From positions 105,741 through 169,740 of the forward strand of contig NZ_NFKT01000006.1 in assembly GCF_002160525.1 (NCBI RefSeq): a stretch of DNA of 64,000 bases. The letters run 5' to 3'. A program made the position numbers and the translations under genes. This stretch comes from Lachnoclostridium sp. An169 (GTDB lineage Bacteria > Bacillota > Clostridia > Lachnospirales > Lachnospiraceae). Shown here piece after piece: positions 15,890 through 23,884 of the stretch; the first letter of the stretch is position 1, and every line of letters begins with the position of its first letter. Under the pieces are notes generated by a model that ran no database searches, was not told where the DNA came from, and saw nothing but the letters and a program-made list of their open reading frames with translations.

Positions 15890-16054
15890 ATTTTTAATCT
15901 CCTCATTCTGGCTTATTTTTTGCAAGTCTGACTCTCCAGAAATATTGGTAAATCATTGGTAAAATTGAGAATGAAACATAAGAACTACTATTTATAGAAG
16001 TATTTAAGACGATTTGAGACTTTTTATTCTGAACAGTAAATCCTGCCATGACAT

Positions 16055-16087
16055 ACGAATAGTATTTTTATCATATCTTTTATATCC
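16055..16087. repeat. Right attachment-site repeat (attR core)
   Basis: Second copy of the 33-bp core at 4465-4497. It reproduces the first codons of the phosphatase gene (start codon at 16072-16074) with no gene behind them: the following codons diverge immediately (TATGTCATGG instead of CTGCCACGG). This is the expected orphan copy at the far side of an element inserted in the 5' end of a gene. Confidence 0.75.
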
Positions 16088-16145
16088 TTTCCTCTTTTTT
16101 GGCGCTGTTCTTCAGCACATAAGGGATACCCAGGAGGGTGTTTCA

Positions 16146-16333
16146 TAAGCCTTCAAACCTTGATACAATCGGACATTAGCAGTTCGATTGACATGTATTA
16201 CGGGCTTTCCGGCGCTTTTTTCAATTTTTCTGTTTTTCCCCAAACCTACGCTATTCTTCGTAAATCTACGCAGATTTACGGGCAAATGGTGTAGTAAGTG
16301 TTGTAATAACTCGGTGCGGTTTCAACCTGACTT
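16146..16333. repeat. Element-end repeat, right copy with insertion
   Basis: Matches 4503-4663: AAGCCTTCAAACCTTGAT at 16146-16163, then about 35 unmatched bases, then from about 16199 the CGGGCTTTCCGGCGC to TTCAACCTGA block with scattered mismatches. In the left copy this sequence runs directly into the int stop. Here it runs into the MGMT-like gene, so the corresponding int is absent. It is therefore likely to be the left end of a second, decayed relative of the element. Confidence 0.62.
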
Positions 16334-16348
16334 TTTCAGACTCACTAC

Positions 16349-16828
16349 TTAACTCAAATCAAAAAGAACGCTTTCATAGTCCTTTACGAAATACTTTATA
16401 TTTGTGCGTCCTTTCTGAATAATTGTGTGCCCTTCTGCTTCTAGCTTTTCCTTCTGTGCTTCTACACCGCCGGGATATTTTGCGTTCAATTCCCCGTTTG
16501 CCTTTAAAGTTCGCCAATATGGGGTTTCATCTTCGGAACGCTGGTAACTCGCCCATGCTGCAATAGATACAAAAATCCCGGCTGTGATAGGCTCTGTGAA
16601 ATCCGCCCCATTCAGTTCAGCAAAATATTCACGGATTTTTCCGACAGTGATTACTTTGCCATAAGGAATTAGTTTCATCACCTTGTCATAGTCGATTGGT
16701 GGGGCAAAGTACATTCGGTTTCCGCCATATTTCTCAATGCTTTTCTGGTCGGTAATGGTTTGAAATTTAGGCATATCCTTGCTATCGTGTAGCATGGCAT
16801 TAAAATCTTTTTTATCTTCATTCGCCAT
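16349..16828 (-). CDS. MGMT-like protein without the active-site cysteine
   Basis: A 159-residue protein with the alkyltransferase-like DNA-binding fold: YDKVMKLIPYGKVITVGKIREYFAE near residues 49-72 resembles the winged-helix part of O6-methylguanine methyltransferases. The PCHR methyl-acceptor site is not present; the equivalent position reads EPITAGIFVS. Further on PYWRTLKANGELNAKYPGG is typical of this Firmicute subgroup. Such proteins may bind damaged DNA without repairing it, as alkyltransferase-like proteins do; that role is inference. The start follows AGGAGGTGTTGAG. It is the last gene of a minus-strand set led by a DUF2089 gene and may have arrived with a former element. Confidence 0.72.
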   Translation of the reverse strand: MANEDKKDFNAMLHDSKDMPKFQTITDQKSIEKYGGNRMYFAPPIDYDKVMKLIPYGKVITVGKIREYFAELNGADFTEPITAGIFVSIAAWASYQRSEDETPYWRTLKANGELNAKYPGGVEAQKEKLEAEGHTIIQKGRTNIKYFVKDYESVLFDLS

Positions 16829-16865
16829 CTCTCAACACCTCCTGACCTAATTATAATGATATAGG

Positions 16866-17300
16866 CTATTTCATGCAATGAGACGGTTTGAAAATCAGCT
16901 TGAATTTTTTGCCTGATATTGGATATAACTCAACGGTCAAAGCGAAACTTGAATAGCACGGCAATTTTGCAAAAGGCATTGAATGTGTACTGGATATGCA
17001 CTTTGGGTGGGCTACAATGTCTTTTGCTTTCATGCGTTCCATTTCCGCTTGTTTTATTTTTCGATATTTGTCTCGGCCTGTTCCCCAATCTCCGAAAAAC
17101 AGAGTGTTTAAAATGACGAATGGGAACAAATATCTCGTTTCCAGGGGAATCCGACCACTGGCAAAAAGACAGATCGTTCCAACAAGAATTAGGGCGGGAA
17201 TGATTCCGCCCCAAAGAGGGCTTTCTAATTTCGTACACAAAAGGTATTCAGCAATTAAAAGTATCGCAGCAACAATAAATCCAATAAGTAATTCAGACAT
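16866..17300 (-). CDS. Small membrane protein with a foreign C-terminal tail
   Basis: The first 96 or so residues form three hydrophobic helices followed by a charged end (KIKQAEMERMKAKDI). This is paralogous to the adjacent 92-residue protein, which stops two codons after the same MKAKDI motif. Here the stop has been lost and the frame continues for about 48 more codons through sequence that matches part of a conjugative-element regulator in another frame. The product is therefore a natural protein plus a nonsense tail caused by recombination near 17016. The start at 17298-17300 follows GAGGAG. Function is unknown; it is paired with a DUF2089 regulator. Confidence 0.65.
   Translation of the reverse strand: MSELLIGFIVAAILLIAEYLLCTKLESPLWGGIIPALILVGTICLFASGRIPLETRYLFPFVILNTLFFGDWGTGRDKYRKIKQAEMERMKAKDIVAHPKCISSTHSMPFAKLPCYSSFALTVELYPISGKKFKLIFKPSHCMK
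16930..17016 (-). pseudogene. Remnant of a conjugative-element small regulator gene
   Basis: On the minus strand this stretch reads IQYTFNAFCKIAVLFKFRF. The DNA for IAVLFKFRFD matches, with few changes, the 3' end of the small HTH gene at 10856-11068 (IAALFKFRFD). Only this small piece survives and it has fused in a different frame to the membrane-protein gene. It shows that another Tn1549-like element once occupied this place. Confidence 0.55.
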
Positions 17301-17314
17301 TTTCAAAACTCCTC

Positions 17315-17593
17315 TCAGTTAATATCTTTTGCCTTCATTTTTTCAATTTCTTTTTTCCTGGCTGCCATCTGACCTTCAATCCAAAACAGAATGAAAATAA
17401 GTGTCGGGAAAACAATCATTTTCCAGTCTTCACCGAAATTGATTTTCCCGTTGGAAAATAAGAAGATGAGCAGTGCGATCCACAAAAGCGGAATTATGCC
17501 GCCTAAATACCAGAATTTGGGGCTTCTTCGACACAACCAGACGTGAAATATGATGATAATAATTGCAGCAATCAGTGTAATGACCGTATTCAT
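17315..17593 (-). CDS. Small three-helix membrane protein
   Basis: A 92-residue protein with an N-terminal hydrophobic helix (ITLIAAIIIIIFHVWL), two more helices, and a charged cytoplasmic tail ending EIEKMKAKDIN. It is paralogous to its downstream neighbour in layout and tail. The ATG overlaps the DUF2089 stop as ATGA, so the two are translationally coupled. That suggests a regulator plus membrane-partner unit, comparable in arrangement to phage-shock or anti-sigma-like pairs, but no such domain is recognised. Confidence 0.72.
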   Translation of the reverse strand: MNTVITLIAAIIIIIFHVWLCRRSPKFWYLGGIIPLLWIALLIFLFSNGKINFGEDWKMIVFPTLIFILFWIEGQMAARKKEIEKMKAKDIN

Positions 17594-17892
17594 GATGGTT
17601 TCTCCTTCTCCTGCTTATATTTTTCAATAATGATTTTCGCGGTTTCCAGATCAATCCGGGAGTCAACTGCCAATCCTTTGATGAATGCTGAAAATGGCTC
17701 TTCTTCCTTCTGGTCGCTCAGTTCAATTTTCTGAATGAGTTTATCCAGTCTGAGCCGGACTGTCGGATAGGAAACTTCATACAAACGTGCAATCTCTTTC
17801 AATGAACCTGATTTCAAAACGAAGTTCTTTAGAAAGGCTGCGTCCTCTGGCTCCAATGCCAGTATCCACTGAGGGATTTTGTCTATTTCCAA
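17590..17892 (-). CDS. DUF2089 family helix-turn-helix protein
   Basis: A 100-residue protein. Residues 10-60 contain a sigma-like HTH (LEPEDAAFLKNFVLKSGSL, then IARLYEVSYPTVRLRLDKL), as in DUF2089 proteins, followed by a helical C-terminal half with basic end. The start is TTG at 17890-17892 after AAGGAGAATTGAT. It leads a minus-strand operon with two small membrane proteins and possibly the MGMT-like gene. It probably acts as a transcription factor for this operon; the signal is unknown. The N-terminal zinc ribbon seen in longer DUF2089 members is absent. Confidence 0.75.
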   Translation of the reverse strand: MEIDKIPQWILALEPEDAAFLKNFVLKSGSLKEIARLYEVSYPTVRLRLDKLIQKIELSDQKEEEPFSAFIKGLAVDSRIDLETAKIIIEKYKQEKEKPS

Positions 17893-18226
17893 ATCAATTC
17901 TCCTTTCTTATTGTTTTTAATAATATTAAATATAACATAAATAAAATTAAAGTCAATAGAAAAGTATAAATAATTTTTGAGAACGTCGATGATGTATTTA
18001 TTGACATAAAGAAAGCGCCGATACTCCTTTATAAGAAGAATACTTTTCGTGTCTGCCAAACGGCGGATTTTCGTCTTTTATCGTAATACAGCAGAATGTC
18101 CTGTTTTCTGGGCGTCTTTAGCAAAGCTGTTTTCTCCCTGTTTTCTGCGATTTACTGTTCGATGTCATAATGGGCAGTGCCGGATACTATATTAGTAACA
18201 GACGATTAGATTTGGGAGAGAGTGCA
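17893..18226. other. Divergent intergenic region
   Basis: About 330 bp with no gene. The left part is very A+T-rich and must hold the promoter of the DUF2089 operon. A TTGACA sits at 18001-18006 but no -10 at proper spacing follows. TATATT at 18188-18193 is a possible -10 for the carboxypeptidase gene, with only a poor -35. Confidence 0.5.
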
Positions 18227-19435
18227 ATGAAAAAAGTTCTGGCATGGATTCTCAGCTTTGTCCTTATGTTCGGATGTATGGGAATTTATCCGCAGAAAGG
18301 AGCGACAGCATCTGCCGAAGGCGATGCAACTGAGGAGACGCAGGAGACATCCCCTGCGGTGGAAATCAGTGCTCCGTCCGCCATCCTTATGGAAGCTTCC
18401 ACAGGCACGGTTCTTTATGAAAAGGATGCCGATACGCCCAGACCGCCTGCCAGTGTAACCAAAATCATGACCATGCTTCTGATTTTTGAAGCGCTGGAGC
18501 ACGGGGATATCGGTCTTCAGGATGAGGTGACGACCTCGGAGTACGCGGCTTCCATGGGAGGATCCCAGGTGTTCCTGGAGCCGGGGGAAGTGCAGACCGT
18601 GGAGACGCTCCTGAAATGTATTTCCGTAGCCAGTGCGAACGATGCCTGTGTTGCCATGGCTGAGTACATATGCGGAAATGAAGAAGAGTTTGTACGCAGG
18701 ATGAATGAGCGGGCAAAAGAACTGGGAATGGAAAATACGAATTTTGTCAACTGCAACGGACTGGATGCAAATGGGCATGTGACCAGTGCCCGTGATATCG
18801 CCCTCATGTCCCGGGAGCTGATTACGAAACATCCGCAGATCCGGGATTACTGTATGATCTGGATGGAGAATATTACCCATACGACAGCAAAGGGAACATC
18901 TGAATTCGGTCTGACCAATACAAATAAACTGGTCCGTCAGTACGAGTATGCCACCGGACTTAAGACCGGTTCCACGGGAGAAGCAAAATTCTGTGTTTCT
19001 GCCACCGCTGAGAAGAACGGCGTGGAGCTGATTGCGGTGATTATGGCTGCGGAAAATTCCAAAATCCGTTTTCAGGACGCCGTCACTCTGCTGAACTATG
19101 GATTTGGAAAATGCCAGCTCTATGAGGACAGTGAAATGCCCCGGCTCGAAGAGGCAGAAGTGAAGGGAGGAGTAAGAGAGAGCGTCCCCCTGGAGTACAG
19201 CGGAACGTTTTCTTATCTTGACACATCGGGTGCCAACCTGAACCAGATCGAGAAGAAAGTGGAAATGAAGGAAGATATTTCCGCACCTCTGAAAAAGGGT
19301 GACGCAGTGGGGAGAATTGTCTACACACTGGAAGAAACCGAGCTTGGAAGCGTGGACATCATTGCCGCAGAGGATGTGGATAAGGCGGGGTTTACGGATT
19401 ATTTCAAGAAGGCGGGAGATGCATGGCGTCTGTAA
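18227..19435 (+). CDS. D-alanyl-D-alanine carboxypeptidase (S11, DacF/PBP5 type)
   Basis: Exported low-molecular-weight penicillin-binding protein of 402 residues that trims the terminal D-Ala from peptidoglycan stem peptides. It has a signal peptide ([17 protein letters not shown]) and the three active-site motifs SVTK (nucleophile Ser), SAN and KTGSTG. A C-terminal PBP5-type beta domain follows at about 290-380. The start at 18227 follows GGGAGAG; the longer frame from 18170 has no ribosome site. A second S11 enzyme lies 3 kb downstream; they are not duplicates of one another at the DNA level. The last residues lack a clear amphipathic anchor. Confidence 0.92.
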   Translation: MKKVLAWILSFVLMFGCMGIYPQKGATASAEGDATEETQETSPAVEISAPSAILMEASTGTVLYEKDADTPRPPASVTKIMTMLLIFEALEHGDIGLQDEVTTSEYAASMGGSQVFLEPGEVQTVETLLKCISVASANDACVAMAEYICGNEEEFVRRMNERAKELGMENTNFVNCNGLDANGHVTSARDIALMSRELITKHPQIRDYCMIWMENITHTTAKGTSEFGLTNTNKLVRQYEYATGLKTGSTGEAKFCVSATAEKNGVELIAVIMAAENSKIRFQDAVTLLNYGFGKCQLYEDSEMPRLEEAEVKGGVRESVPLEYSGTFSYLDTSGANLNQIEKKVEMKEDISAPLKKGDAVGRIVYTLEETELGSVDIIAAEDVDKAGFTDYFKKAGDAWRL

Positions 19436-19445
19436 GAAAAACCTC

Positions 19446-19475
19446 TTGTCGCAGGCGGGGAAGATAGACTATAAT
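19446..19475 (+). promoter_or_regulatory. Probable sigma-A promoter for deoC
   Basis: TTGTCG at 19446-19451 and TATAAT at 19470-19475 with an 18-bp spacer, 37 bp before the deoC start. Confidence 0.55.
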
Positions 19476-19511
19476 AGAAAAAGTACAGCGGAGAATAAGA
19501 GGAGGAACAAG

Positions 19512-20174
19512 ATGGATTACGCAAAGATGATCGACCATACACTGCTGAAGCCTGAGGCTTCTAAAGAGCAGATACGGAAACTGTGTCAGGAGGCGGAAAA
19601 ATATGGATTTCACTCGGTATGTGTAAATTCCAGTTACGTTTATTTCTGTGCACAGCTTTTGAAGGATACGGATGTAAAGGTCTGCACAGTGATCGGATTC
19701 CCTCTGGGGGCTGCTTCGACAGCGGCAAAAGCTGCGGAGGCAAGAGCTGCTGTCGATGACGGGGCAGAGGAACTTGACATGGTGATTCATGTGGGCATGA
19801 TCAAGAGCGGCGACTGGGATTATGTAAAGCAGGACATTGCCTCTGTTGTGGAGGCGGCGGGCGGCAAAGCACTGGTGAAAGTGATCCTTGAGACCTGTCT
19901 TCTGACAGATGAAGAGAAGGAGAAGGCGTGCCTGATATGCAAAGAGGCCGGAGCGGATTTTGTAAAGACGTCCACCGGATTTTCAACCGGAGGTGCAACG
20001 GAGGAAGATGTGGCGCTGATGCGGAAGACAGTGGGGGCGGATATGGGAGTGAAGGCTTCCGGCGGAATCCGTTCCATTGAAGATGCACAGCGCATGGTGC
20101 AGGCAGGGGCGGACCGGCTGGGGACGAGTTCCGGTATTGCCATAGCTGAAGCTGCCGGGAAAGAGGAAGCATGA
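19512..20174 (+). CDS. deoC: Deoxyribose-phosphate aldolase
   Basis: Cytoplasmic class I aldolase of 220 residues that splits 2-deoxyribose-5-phosphate into acetaldehyde and glyceraldehyde-3-phosphate in deoxynucleoside breakdown. The opening [10 protein letters not shown], the substrate-channel KVILETCLL and the Schiff-base lysine motif FVKTSTGF near residue 150 are intact, as is the phosphate-binding VKASGGIR. The ATG at 19512 follows GGAGGAACAAG. The stop overlaps the next start as ATGA. No other deo genes are adjacent. Confidence 0.96.
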   Translation: MDYAKMIDHTLLKPEASKEQIRKLCQEAEKYGFHSVCVNSSYVYFCAQLLKDTDVKVCTVIGFPLGAASTAAKAAEARAAVDDGAEELDMVIHVGMIKSGDWDYVKQDIASVVEAAGGKALVKVILETCLLTDEEKEKACLICKEAGADFVKTSTGFSTGGATEEDVALMRKTVGADMGVKASGGIRSIEDAQRMVQAGADRLGTSSGIAIAEAAGKEEA

Positions 20175-21064
20175 AGATCATTATTCTGACGGCGGTAATC
20201 GTTGCGGTACTTCTGGCACTGGTGTTGGAAATTCTGCGGGAACAGCATTTTTTCCGTGTCACTCACTACGAGATCCATCCGGACGGGCTTGCCGGCATGA
20301 GGCAGGATATCCGGATTGTATTTTTAAGCGACCTTCACAATCATGTATACGGGGAGAAAAATGATGTCCTGTTTCGCGCAGTGATGAGGGAAAAGCCGGA
20401 TCTGATTCTCATTGGAGGTGATATGCTGGTCGGAAAGCCTAAGGCATCGCCCCGCCCCGCACTTGAATTTGTGAGAAAGCTGCCGGAGATCTGTCCGGTT
20501 TTCTATGTCAACGGGAACCATGAACAGCGGATGAAGGAATTCCCGGAAAAGTACCGCTCTTCCTATAGAAAATACAGGGAAAGCCTGGAACGCTACGGCG
20601 TTGTCTTTCTGGAGAATCAGTGCAGGCAGCTTTTTATGCGGGGGAGAAAACTGACGATCATCGGTCTCGAGCTGCCTCTTGATTCCTATAAAAAATTCCG
20701 GAAATATCCGGTGGACAGGAATACGGTGACGGATTGCCTGAGAGGATGGAGAAGCAGGGACATCCGGGAAAAGACAGGGAGCGATTACCAGATCCTTCTC
20801 GCACATAATCCGACTTACATGCATGCATACAAAGAATGGGGCGCGGATCTTATCCTCTCCGGCCATCTTCACGGCGGGATTGTCCGTCTTCCGCTGATTG
20901 GTGGTGTGATTACGCCGCAGGGCTTCCTGTTTCCAAGATACTCAGGCGAGATGAGAGAAGAGAACGGTCAGACGGTTGTTGTGAGCAGGGGACTGGGTAC
21001 GCATACAATCAGACTGCGCCTTTTTAATATGCCGGAGGTTGTTGCACTCACCCTGAAAGGGTAG
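20171..21064 (+). CDS. Membrane-anchored calcineurin-like metallophosphoesterase
   Basis: A 297-residue protein with one N-terminal membrane helix ([19 protein letters not shown]) and a metallophosphoesterase domain. The metal-binding motifs are in order: SDLHNH (DxH), GGDM, GNHE, AHNP and GHLHGG. It belongs to the YaeI/YkuE-like group, whose members act on UDP-diacylglucosamine or other membrane-associated phosphoesters; the substrate here is not readable. The start overlaps the deoC stop by 4 nt, so the two are probably co-translated although no functional link is evident. Confidence 0.9.
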   Translation: MKIIILTAVIVAVLLALVLEILREQHFFRVTHYEIHPDGLAGMRQDIRIVFLSDLHNHVYGEKNDVLFRAVMREKPDLILIGGDMLVGKPKASPRPALEFVRKLPEICPVFYVNGNHEQRMKEFPEKYRSSYRKYRESLERYGVVFLENQCRQLFMRGRKLTIIGLELPLDSYKKFRKYPVDRNTVTDCLRGWRSRDIREKTGSDYQILLAHNPTYMHAYKEWGADLILSGHLHGGIVRLPLIGGVITPQGFLFPRYSGEMREENGQTVVVSRGLGTHTIRLRLFNMPEVVALTLKG

Positions 21065-21070
21065 TATAAT
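21042..21070 (+). promoter_or_regulatory. Probable sigma-A promoter for scpAB
   Basis: TTGCAC at 21042-21047 and TATAAT at 21065-21070, 17-bp spacer. The -35 lies inside the end of the phosphoesterase gene; the start codon of scpA is 45 bp downstream of the -10. Confidence 0.65.
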
Positions 21071-21114
21071 ATAAGTTCGATGCCTTTTGGAATATTGCTT
21101 TTCGGGGAGAGACT

Positions 21115-21894
21115 ATGGGAATACCGGTGAAACTGGAGGTGTTCGAAGGTCCGCTGGATCTTCTGCTGCACCTGATCGACAAGAATAAAATCGATATTTA
21201 CGATATACCGATCGTGGAGATAACCAATCAGTATATGGAATATATCCGCAATATGCAGCGGGAAGACATGAATATCATGAGCGAGTTTCTCGTCATGGCG
21301 GCGACGCTTCTGGATATCAAGTGCCGGATGCTTCTTCCCAAAGAAGTGACGGAAGACGGGGAGGAAGAAGATCCGAGGCAGGAGCTTGTGGAGCAGCTCC
21401 TTCAGTATAAAATGTACAAATATATGGCCTATGAGCTCAAGGAACGGCAGACGGATGCGGACTGCGTCCTGTACAGAAAGCCTGAGATCCCGGAGGAAGT
21501 CCAGGAGTATGTGGAACCGGTGGATCTGGATCTGCTTCTCGGAGATCTCACCCTGGCGAAGCTGAACCGCATTTTTAAAGATGTGATGCGCAGGCAGACG
21601 GACAAGATTGACCCGGTGCGCAGCAGATTCGGGAAGATCGAGAAGGAAGAAGTGACACTGTCTGACCGTTTTGACCACATACATGAATATATGAAGACAC
21701 ATCAGCGATTCAGTTTCCGCCAGCTTCTGGAAGAGCAGAAGAGCAAGATGCAGATCGTTGTCACGTTTCTTGCGGTTCTCGAGCTGATCAAGGTGGGGGA
21801 GATCCATGTGGAACAGGAACATATATGCGGAGAGATTATGATTGAAAGGACAGGAAAGACGAATGGAAATAGAGAAGCTGCAGGGGGCGATTGA
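21115..21894 (+). CDS. scpA: Segregation and condensation protein A
   Basis: Kleisin subunit of the SMC-ScpAB condensin, 259 residues. The N-terminal SMC-neck-binding part (KLEVFEGPLDLLLHLIDKNK) is the family signature, and ITNQYMEYI and LVMAATLLDIKCRMLLP follow in order. The C-terminal winged-helix (QLLEEQKSKMQIVVTFLAVLELIKVGEI) contacts the SMC head. It uses its own promoter and overlaps scpB by 32 nt. The pair is essential or conditionally essential for chromosome segregation in Firmicutes. Confidence 0.96.
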   Translation: MGIPVKLEVFEGPLDLLLHLIDKNKIDIYDIPIVEITNQYMEYIRNMQREDMNIMSEFLVMAATLLDIKCRMLLPKEVTEDGEEEDPRQELVEQLLQYKMYKYMAYELKERQTDADCVLYRKPEIPEEVQEYVEPVDLDLLLGDLTLAKLNRIFKDVMRRQTDKIDPVRSRFGKIEKEEVTLSDRFDHIHEYMKTHQRFSFRQLLEEQKSKMQIVVTFLAVLELIKVGEIHVEQEHICGEIMIERTGKTNGNREAAGGD

Positions 21895-22432
21895 GGCTAT
21901 CCTCTTTACGATGGGGGACTCCGTGGAACTCTCGAAGATCGCCGCTGCCATTGAGCATGATGAGGAGACGACCAGAAAGCTCATACATAACATGATGGAC
22001 CGGTATGACGAGGAGAACAGAGGAGTCCGGATTATTGAGCTTGACAATGCGTTTCAGATGTGTACGAAAAAGGAAATGTACGAATACCTGATCCGCGTGG
22101 CAAAGCAGCCGAAGCGGTATGTACTTACCGATGTCCTCCTGGAGACGCTCTCGATCATCGCCTATAAGCAGCCTGTCACAAAAATCGAAATTGAAAAGAT
22201 ACGGGGCGTCAAATCGGACCATGCAGTGAACAAGCTTGTGGAATACGGGCTGGTGGAGGAGACCGGCAGGCTGGATGCGCCGGGACGGCCGCTTCTTTTC
22301 GGGACTACGGAAGAATTTCTCCGCCGTTTCAGCGTCCACTCCCTGGATGAGCTGCCGAGGCTGAACCAGGAGCAGATAGAGCATTTCAAGGAAGAAGCGG
22401 AAGATGAAGCCCAGCTCCGTCTGGATATCTGA
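21863..22432 (+). CDS. scpB: Segregation and condensation protein B
   Basis: Kite subunit of condensin, 189 residues, made of two winged-helix domains. EAILFTMGDSVELSKIA marks the first and VLLETLSIIAYKQPVTKIEIE with RGVKSD marks the second; GRPLLFGTTEEFL is the conserved C-terminal signature. The start at 21863 lies inside scpA after AAAGGA, so translation is coupled. The last 20 residues are acidic. A short tandem repeat follows the gene. Confidence 0.96.
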   Translation: MEIEKLQGAIEAILFTMGDSVELSKIAAAIEHDEETTRKLIHNMMDRYDEENRGVRIIELDNAFQMCTKKEMYEYLIRVAKQPKRYVLTDVLLETLSIIAYKQPVTKIEIEKIRGVKSDHAVNKLVEYGLVEETGRLDAPGRPLLFGTTEEFLRRFSVHSLDELPRLNQEQIEHFKEEAEDEAQLRLDI

Positions 22433-22446
22433 CCCTGGCCGGGGTA

Positions 22447-22518
22447 CCGGCCTCGCAGGATTTCCGGCCTCGCAAGATTTCCGGTCTGGCAGGATTTCCG
22501 GCCTGGCGGAATCTCCGG
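22447..22518. repeat. 17-bp tandem repeat, four units
   Basis: Four imperfect copies of CCGGCCTCGCAGGATTT (22447-22463, 22464-22480, 22481-22497, 22498-22514) followed by a further CCGG. They lie in the 160-bp gap between scpB and the second carboxypeptidase gene. Copies differ by one to five bases. No coding role is evident. Confidence 0.8.
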
Positions 22519-22594
22519 AGTGCAAACCTTGTTCTAAGCGGGTCCCTTCGGACATAGATTTTAAAGAAATCTGCATGACAGGGGACGGCCGGAA

Positions 22595-23884
22595 GTGAAA
22601 TACTCTGAAATAAAAAAGAAATGGAGAGCAGTGAGCGCGCTTTGTGCGTTTCTGTGCATACTGACAACAGGAAATACGTGGATCCCTGCATCTGCGGAGA
22701 CACCGGGCCGGGTGTCCGCGCAGATGGCAGGGGCGTTTTTTCGGGAGGTGCAGACACAGGAGACGGAAGAGATCCTGCCCTCCCAGTTATACGCCCAGTC
22801 GGCAGTTCTGATGGATGCGGACACAGGGCGTATTTTATTTGCAAAAAGCGGACAGGAGGAGCGGCCCATGGCCAGTACCACCAAGATTATGACCTGTATT
22901 CTTGCCCTGGAACTGGGAAATCCGGAGGATGAAGTTACAGCCAGCGCCAACGCGGCAGCCCAGCCGGCGGTAAAGCTGGGGATGAGCCAGGGACAGAGGT
23001 TCCTCCTGAAGGATCTTCTTTTCTCCCTGATGCTGGAATCCCACAATGACAGTGCAGTTGCGATTGCAGAGCATATCGGAGGCAGTGTGGAGGGCTTTGC
23101 GGAGAAGATGAATCAGAAAGCAAAAGAGATTGGATGCATGTATACATATTTTATAACACCCAATGGACTGGACGCGGAGGATGAAAACGGCATCCATCAT
23201 ACTACGGCGGAAGATCTTGCACAGATCATGCGTTACTGTATCATGCAGTCGGAAGAAAAAGAGATGTTTCTTGAGATTACCTGCACTTCCTCTTATTCCT
23301 TCAGCGACTGTGACGGAAATGGAAACTACAGCTGTACGAATCACAATGCATTTCTGAATATGATGGAAGGCGCCCTGTCGGGAAAAACAGGATTTACTGC
23401 CGACGCAGGATACTGCTATGTGGGGGCGCTCAGTCAGGATGAGCGGACGTTTATCGTGGCGCTTCTGGCGTGCGGCTGGCCGAACAATAAAGGTTATAAA
23501 TGGGCGGATACAAGAAAGCTGATGGAATACGGACTGGAAAATTACTCATATAAGGAAATCGATGCAGAATCGGGACAGTTTCAGATTCCGGTTCCGGGCG
23601 GTTTCTCTGGCGGATTCCCCGATATGGAAGGGACAGAGCTTCATGTTACAACCCGGTCCGAACCCTTCCGGCTTCTGCTGAAATCCGGAGAGGATGTGCG
23701 TGTTGATTATGAACTTCCGGAAGAACTGGAGGCTCCTGTGAAAGAAGGAACACGAGTGGGGACAGTGGTATACAGCATTGACGGCATCCGGCTTAGGGAA
23801 TACCCGGCGGTCGCGGCGGAATCGGTGGAAGAGCGGACGCTGGATGTGTGTGTGAAATATATAGAAGAGAGCTTTCTGTTGTAA
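22595..23884 (+). CDS. D-alanyl-D-alanine carboxypeptidase (S11), second copy
   Basis: Exported penicillin-binding protein of 429 residues. The N-terminal hydrophobic segment (VSALCAFLCILTTGNTW) and downstream Ala/Thr-rich cleavage area form a signal peptide. Active-site motifs are STTK, SHN and KTGFTADAG. Compared with the gene at 18227, the middle motif has His instead of Ala, and a Cys-containing insertion (EITCTSSYSFSDCDG) is present. A PBP5-like C-terminal domain follows. The start is GTG at 22595 after GGACGGCCGGAA, a weak ribosome site. It may be sporulation-linked, as S11 enzymes next to scpAB often are in Clostridia (DacF/DacB-like), but no sigma site is clear. Confidence 0.9.
   Translation: MKYSEIKKKWRAVSALCAFLCILTTGNTWIPASAETPGRVSAQMAGAFFREVQTQETEEILPSQLYAQSAVLMDADTGRILFAKSGQEERPMASTTKIMTCILALELGNPEDEVTASANAAAQPAVKLGMSQGQRFLLKDLLFSLMLESHNDSAVAIAEHIGGSVEGFAEKMNQKAKEIGCMYTYFITPNGLDAEDENGIHHTTAEDLAQIMRYCIMQSEEKEMFLEITCTSSYSFSDCDGNGNYSCTNHNAFLNMMEGALSGKTGFTADAGYCYVGALSQDERTFIVALLACGWPNNKGYKWADTRKLMEYGLENYSYKEIDAESGQFQIPVPGGFSGGFPDMEGTELHVTTRSEPFRLLLKSGEDVRVDYELPEELEAPVKEGTRVGTVVYSIDGIRLREYPAVAAESVEERTLDVCVKYIEESFLL

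Larger units (their letters stand above)
4465..16087. mobile_element. Integrated mobilizable element, Tn916/Tn1549-type modules
   Basis: An insertion of about 11.6 kb bounded by a 33-bp direct repeat (4465-4497 and 16055-16087, one mismatch) that duplicates the start of the phosphatase gene. In order from the left it carries int, xis, a DnaC-like ATPase, a RepA-type initiator, a frameshifted Cys-rich gene, relaxase, mobC, a probable oriT, two small regulators, broken vapE-like material, a cargo operon and tnpV. No VirB4, VirB6, coupling ATPase or lytic transglycosylase gene is present, so it looks like a mobilizable derivative of a Tn1549-like conjugative element. The backbone is visibly G+C-rich and the cargo at 12.2-15.4 kb A+T-rich, indicating a composite origin. 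Confidence 0.82.
15890..16348. other. Noncoding 460 bp holding the right element boundary
   Basis: No gene. It contains the attR core (16055-16087), about 58 bp of unmatched sequence, the second copy of the element-end repeat (from 16146) and about 15 bp before the stop of the MGMT-like gene. The left part (15890-16054) is A+T-rich and shows no feature I recognise. Confidence 0.7.

Noticed and set aside
18001..18035. A TTGACA with TATAAG as a promoter for the carboxypeptidase gene
   Set aside because: The spacer would be 23 bp, outside the normal range, and the position is nearly 200 bp before the start codon.
18034..18064. A remnant of a phosphatase gene start (AATACTTTTCGTGTCTGCC resembles the attL core on the other strand)
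   Set aside because: Similarity is limited to about 18 bp with gaps and the following codons do not read as the phosphatase; most likely chance.
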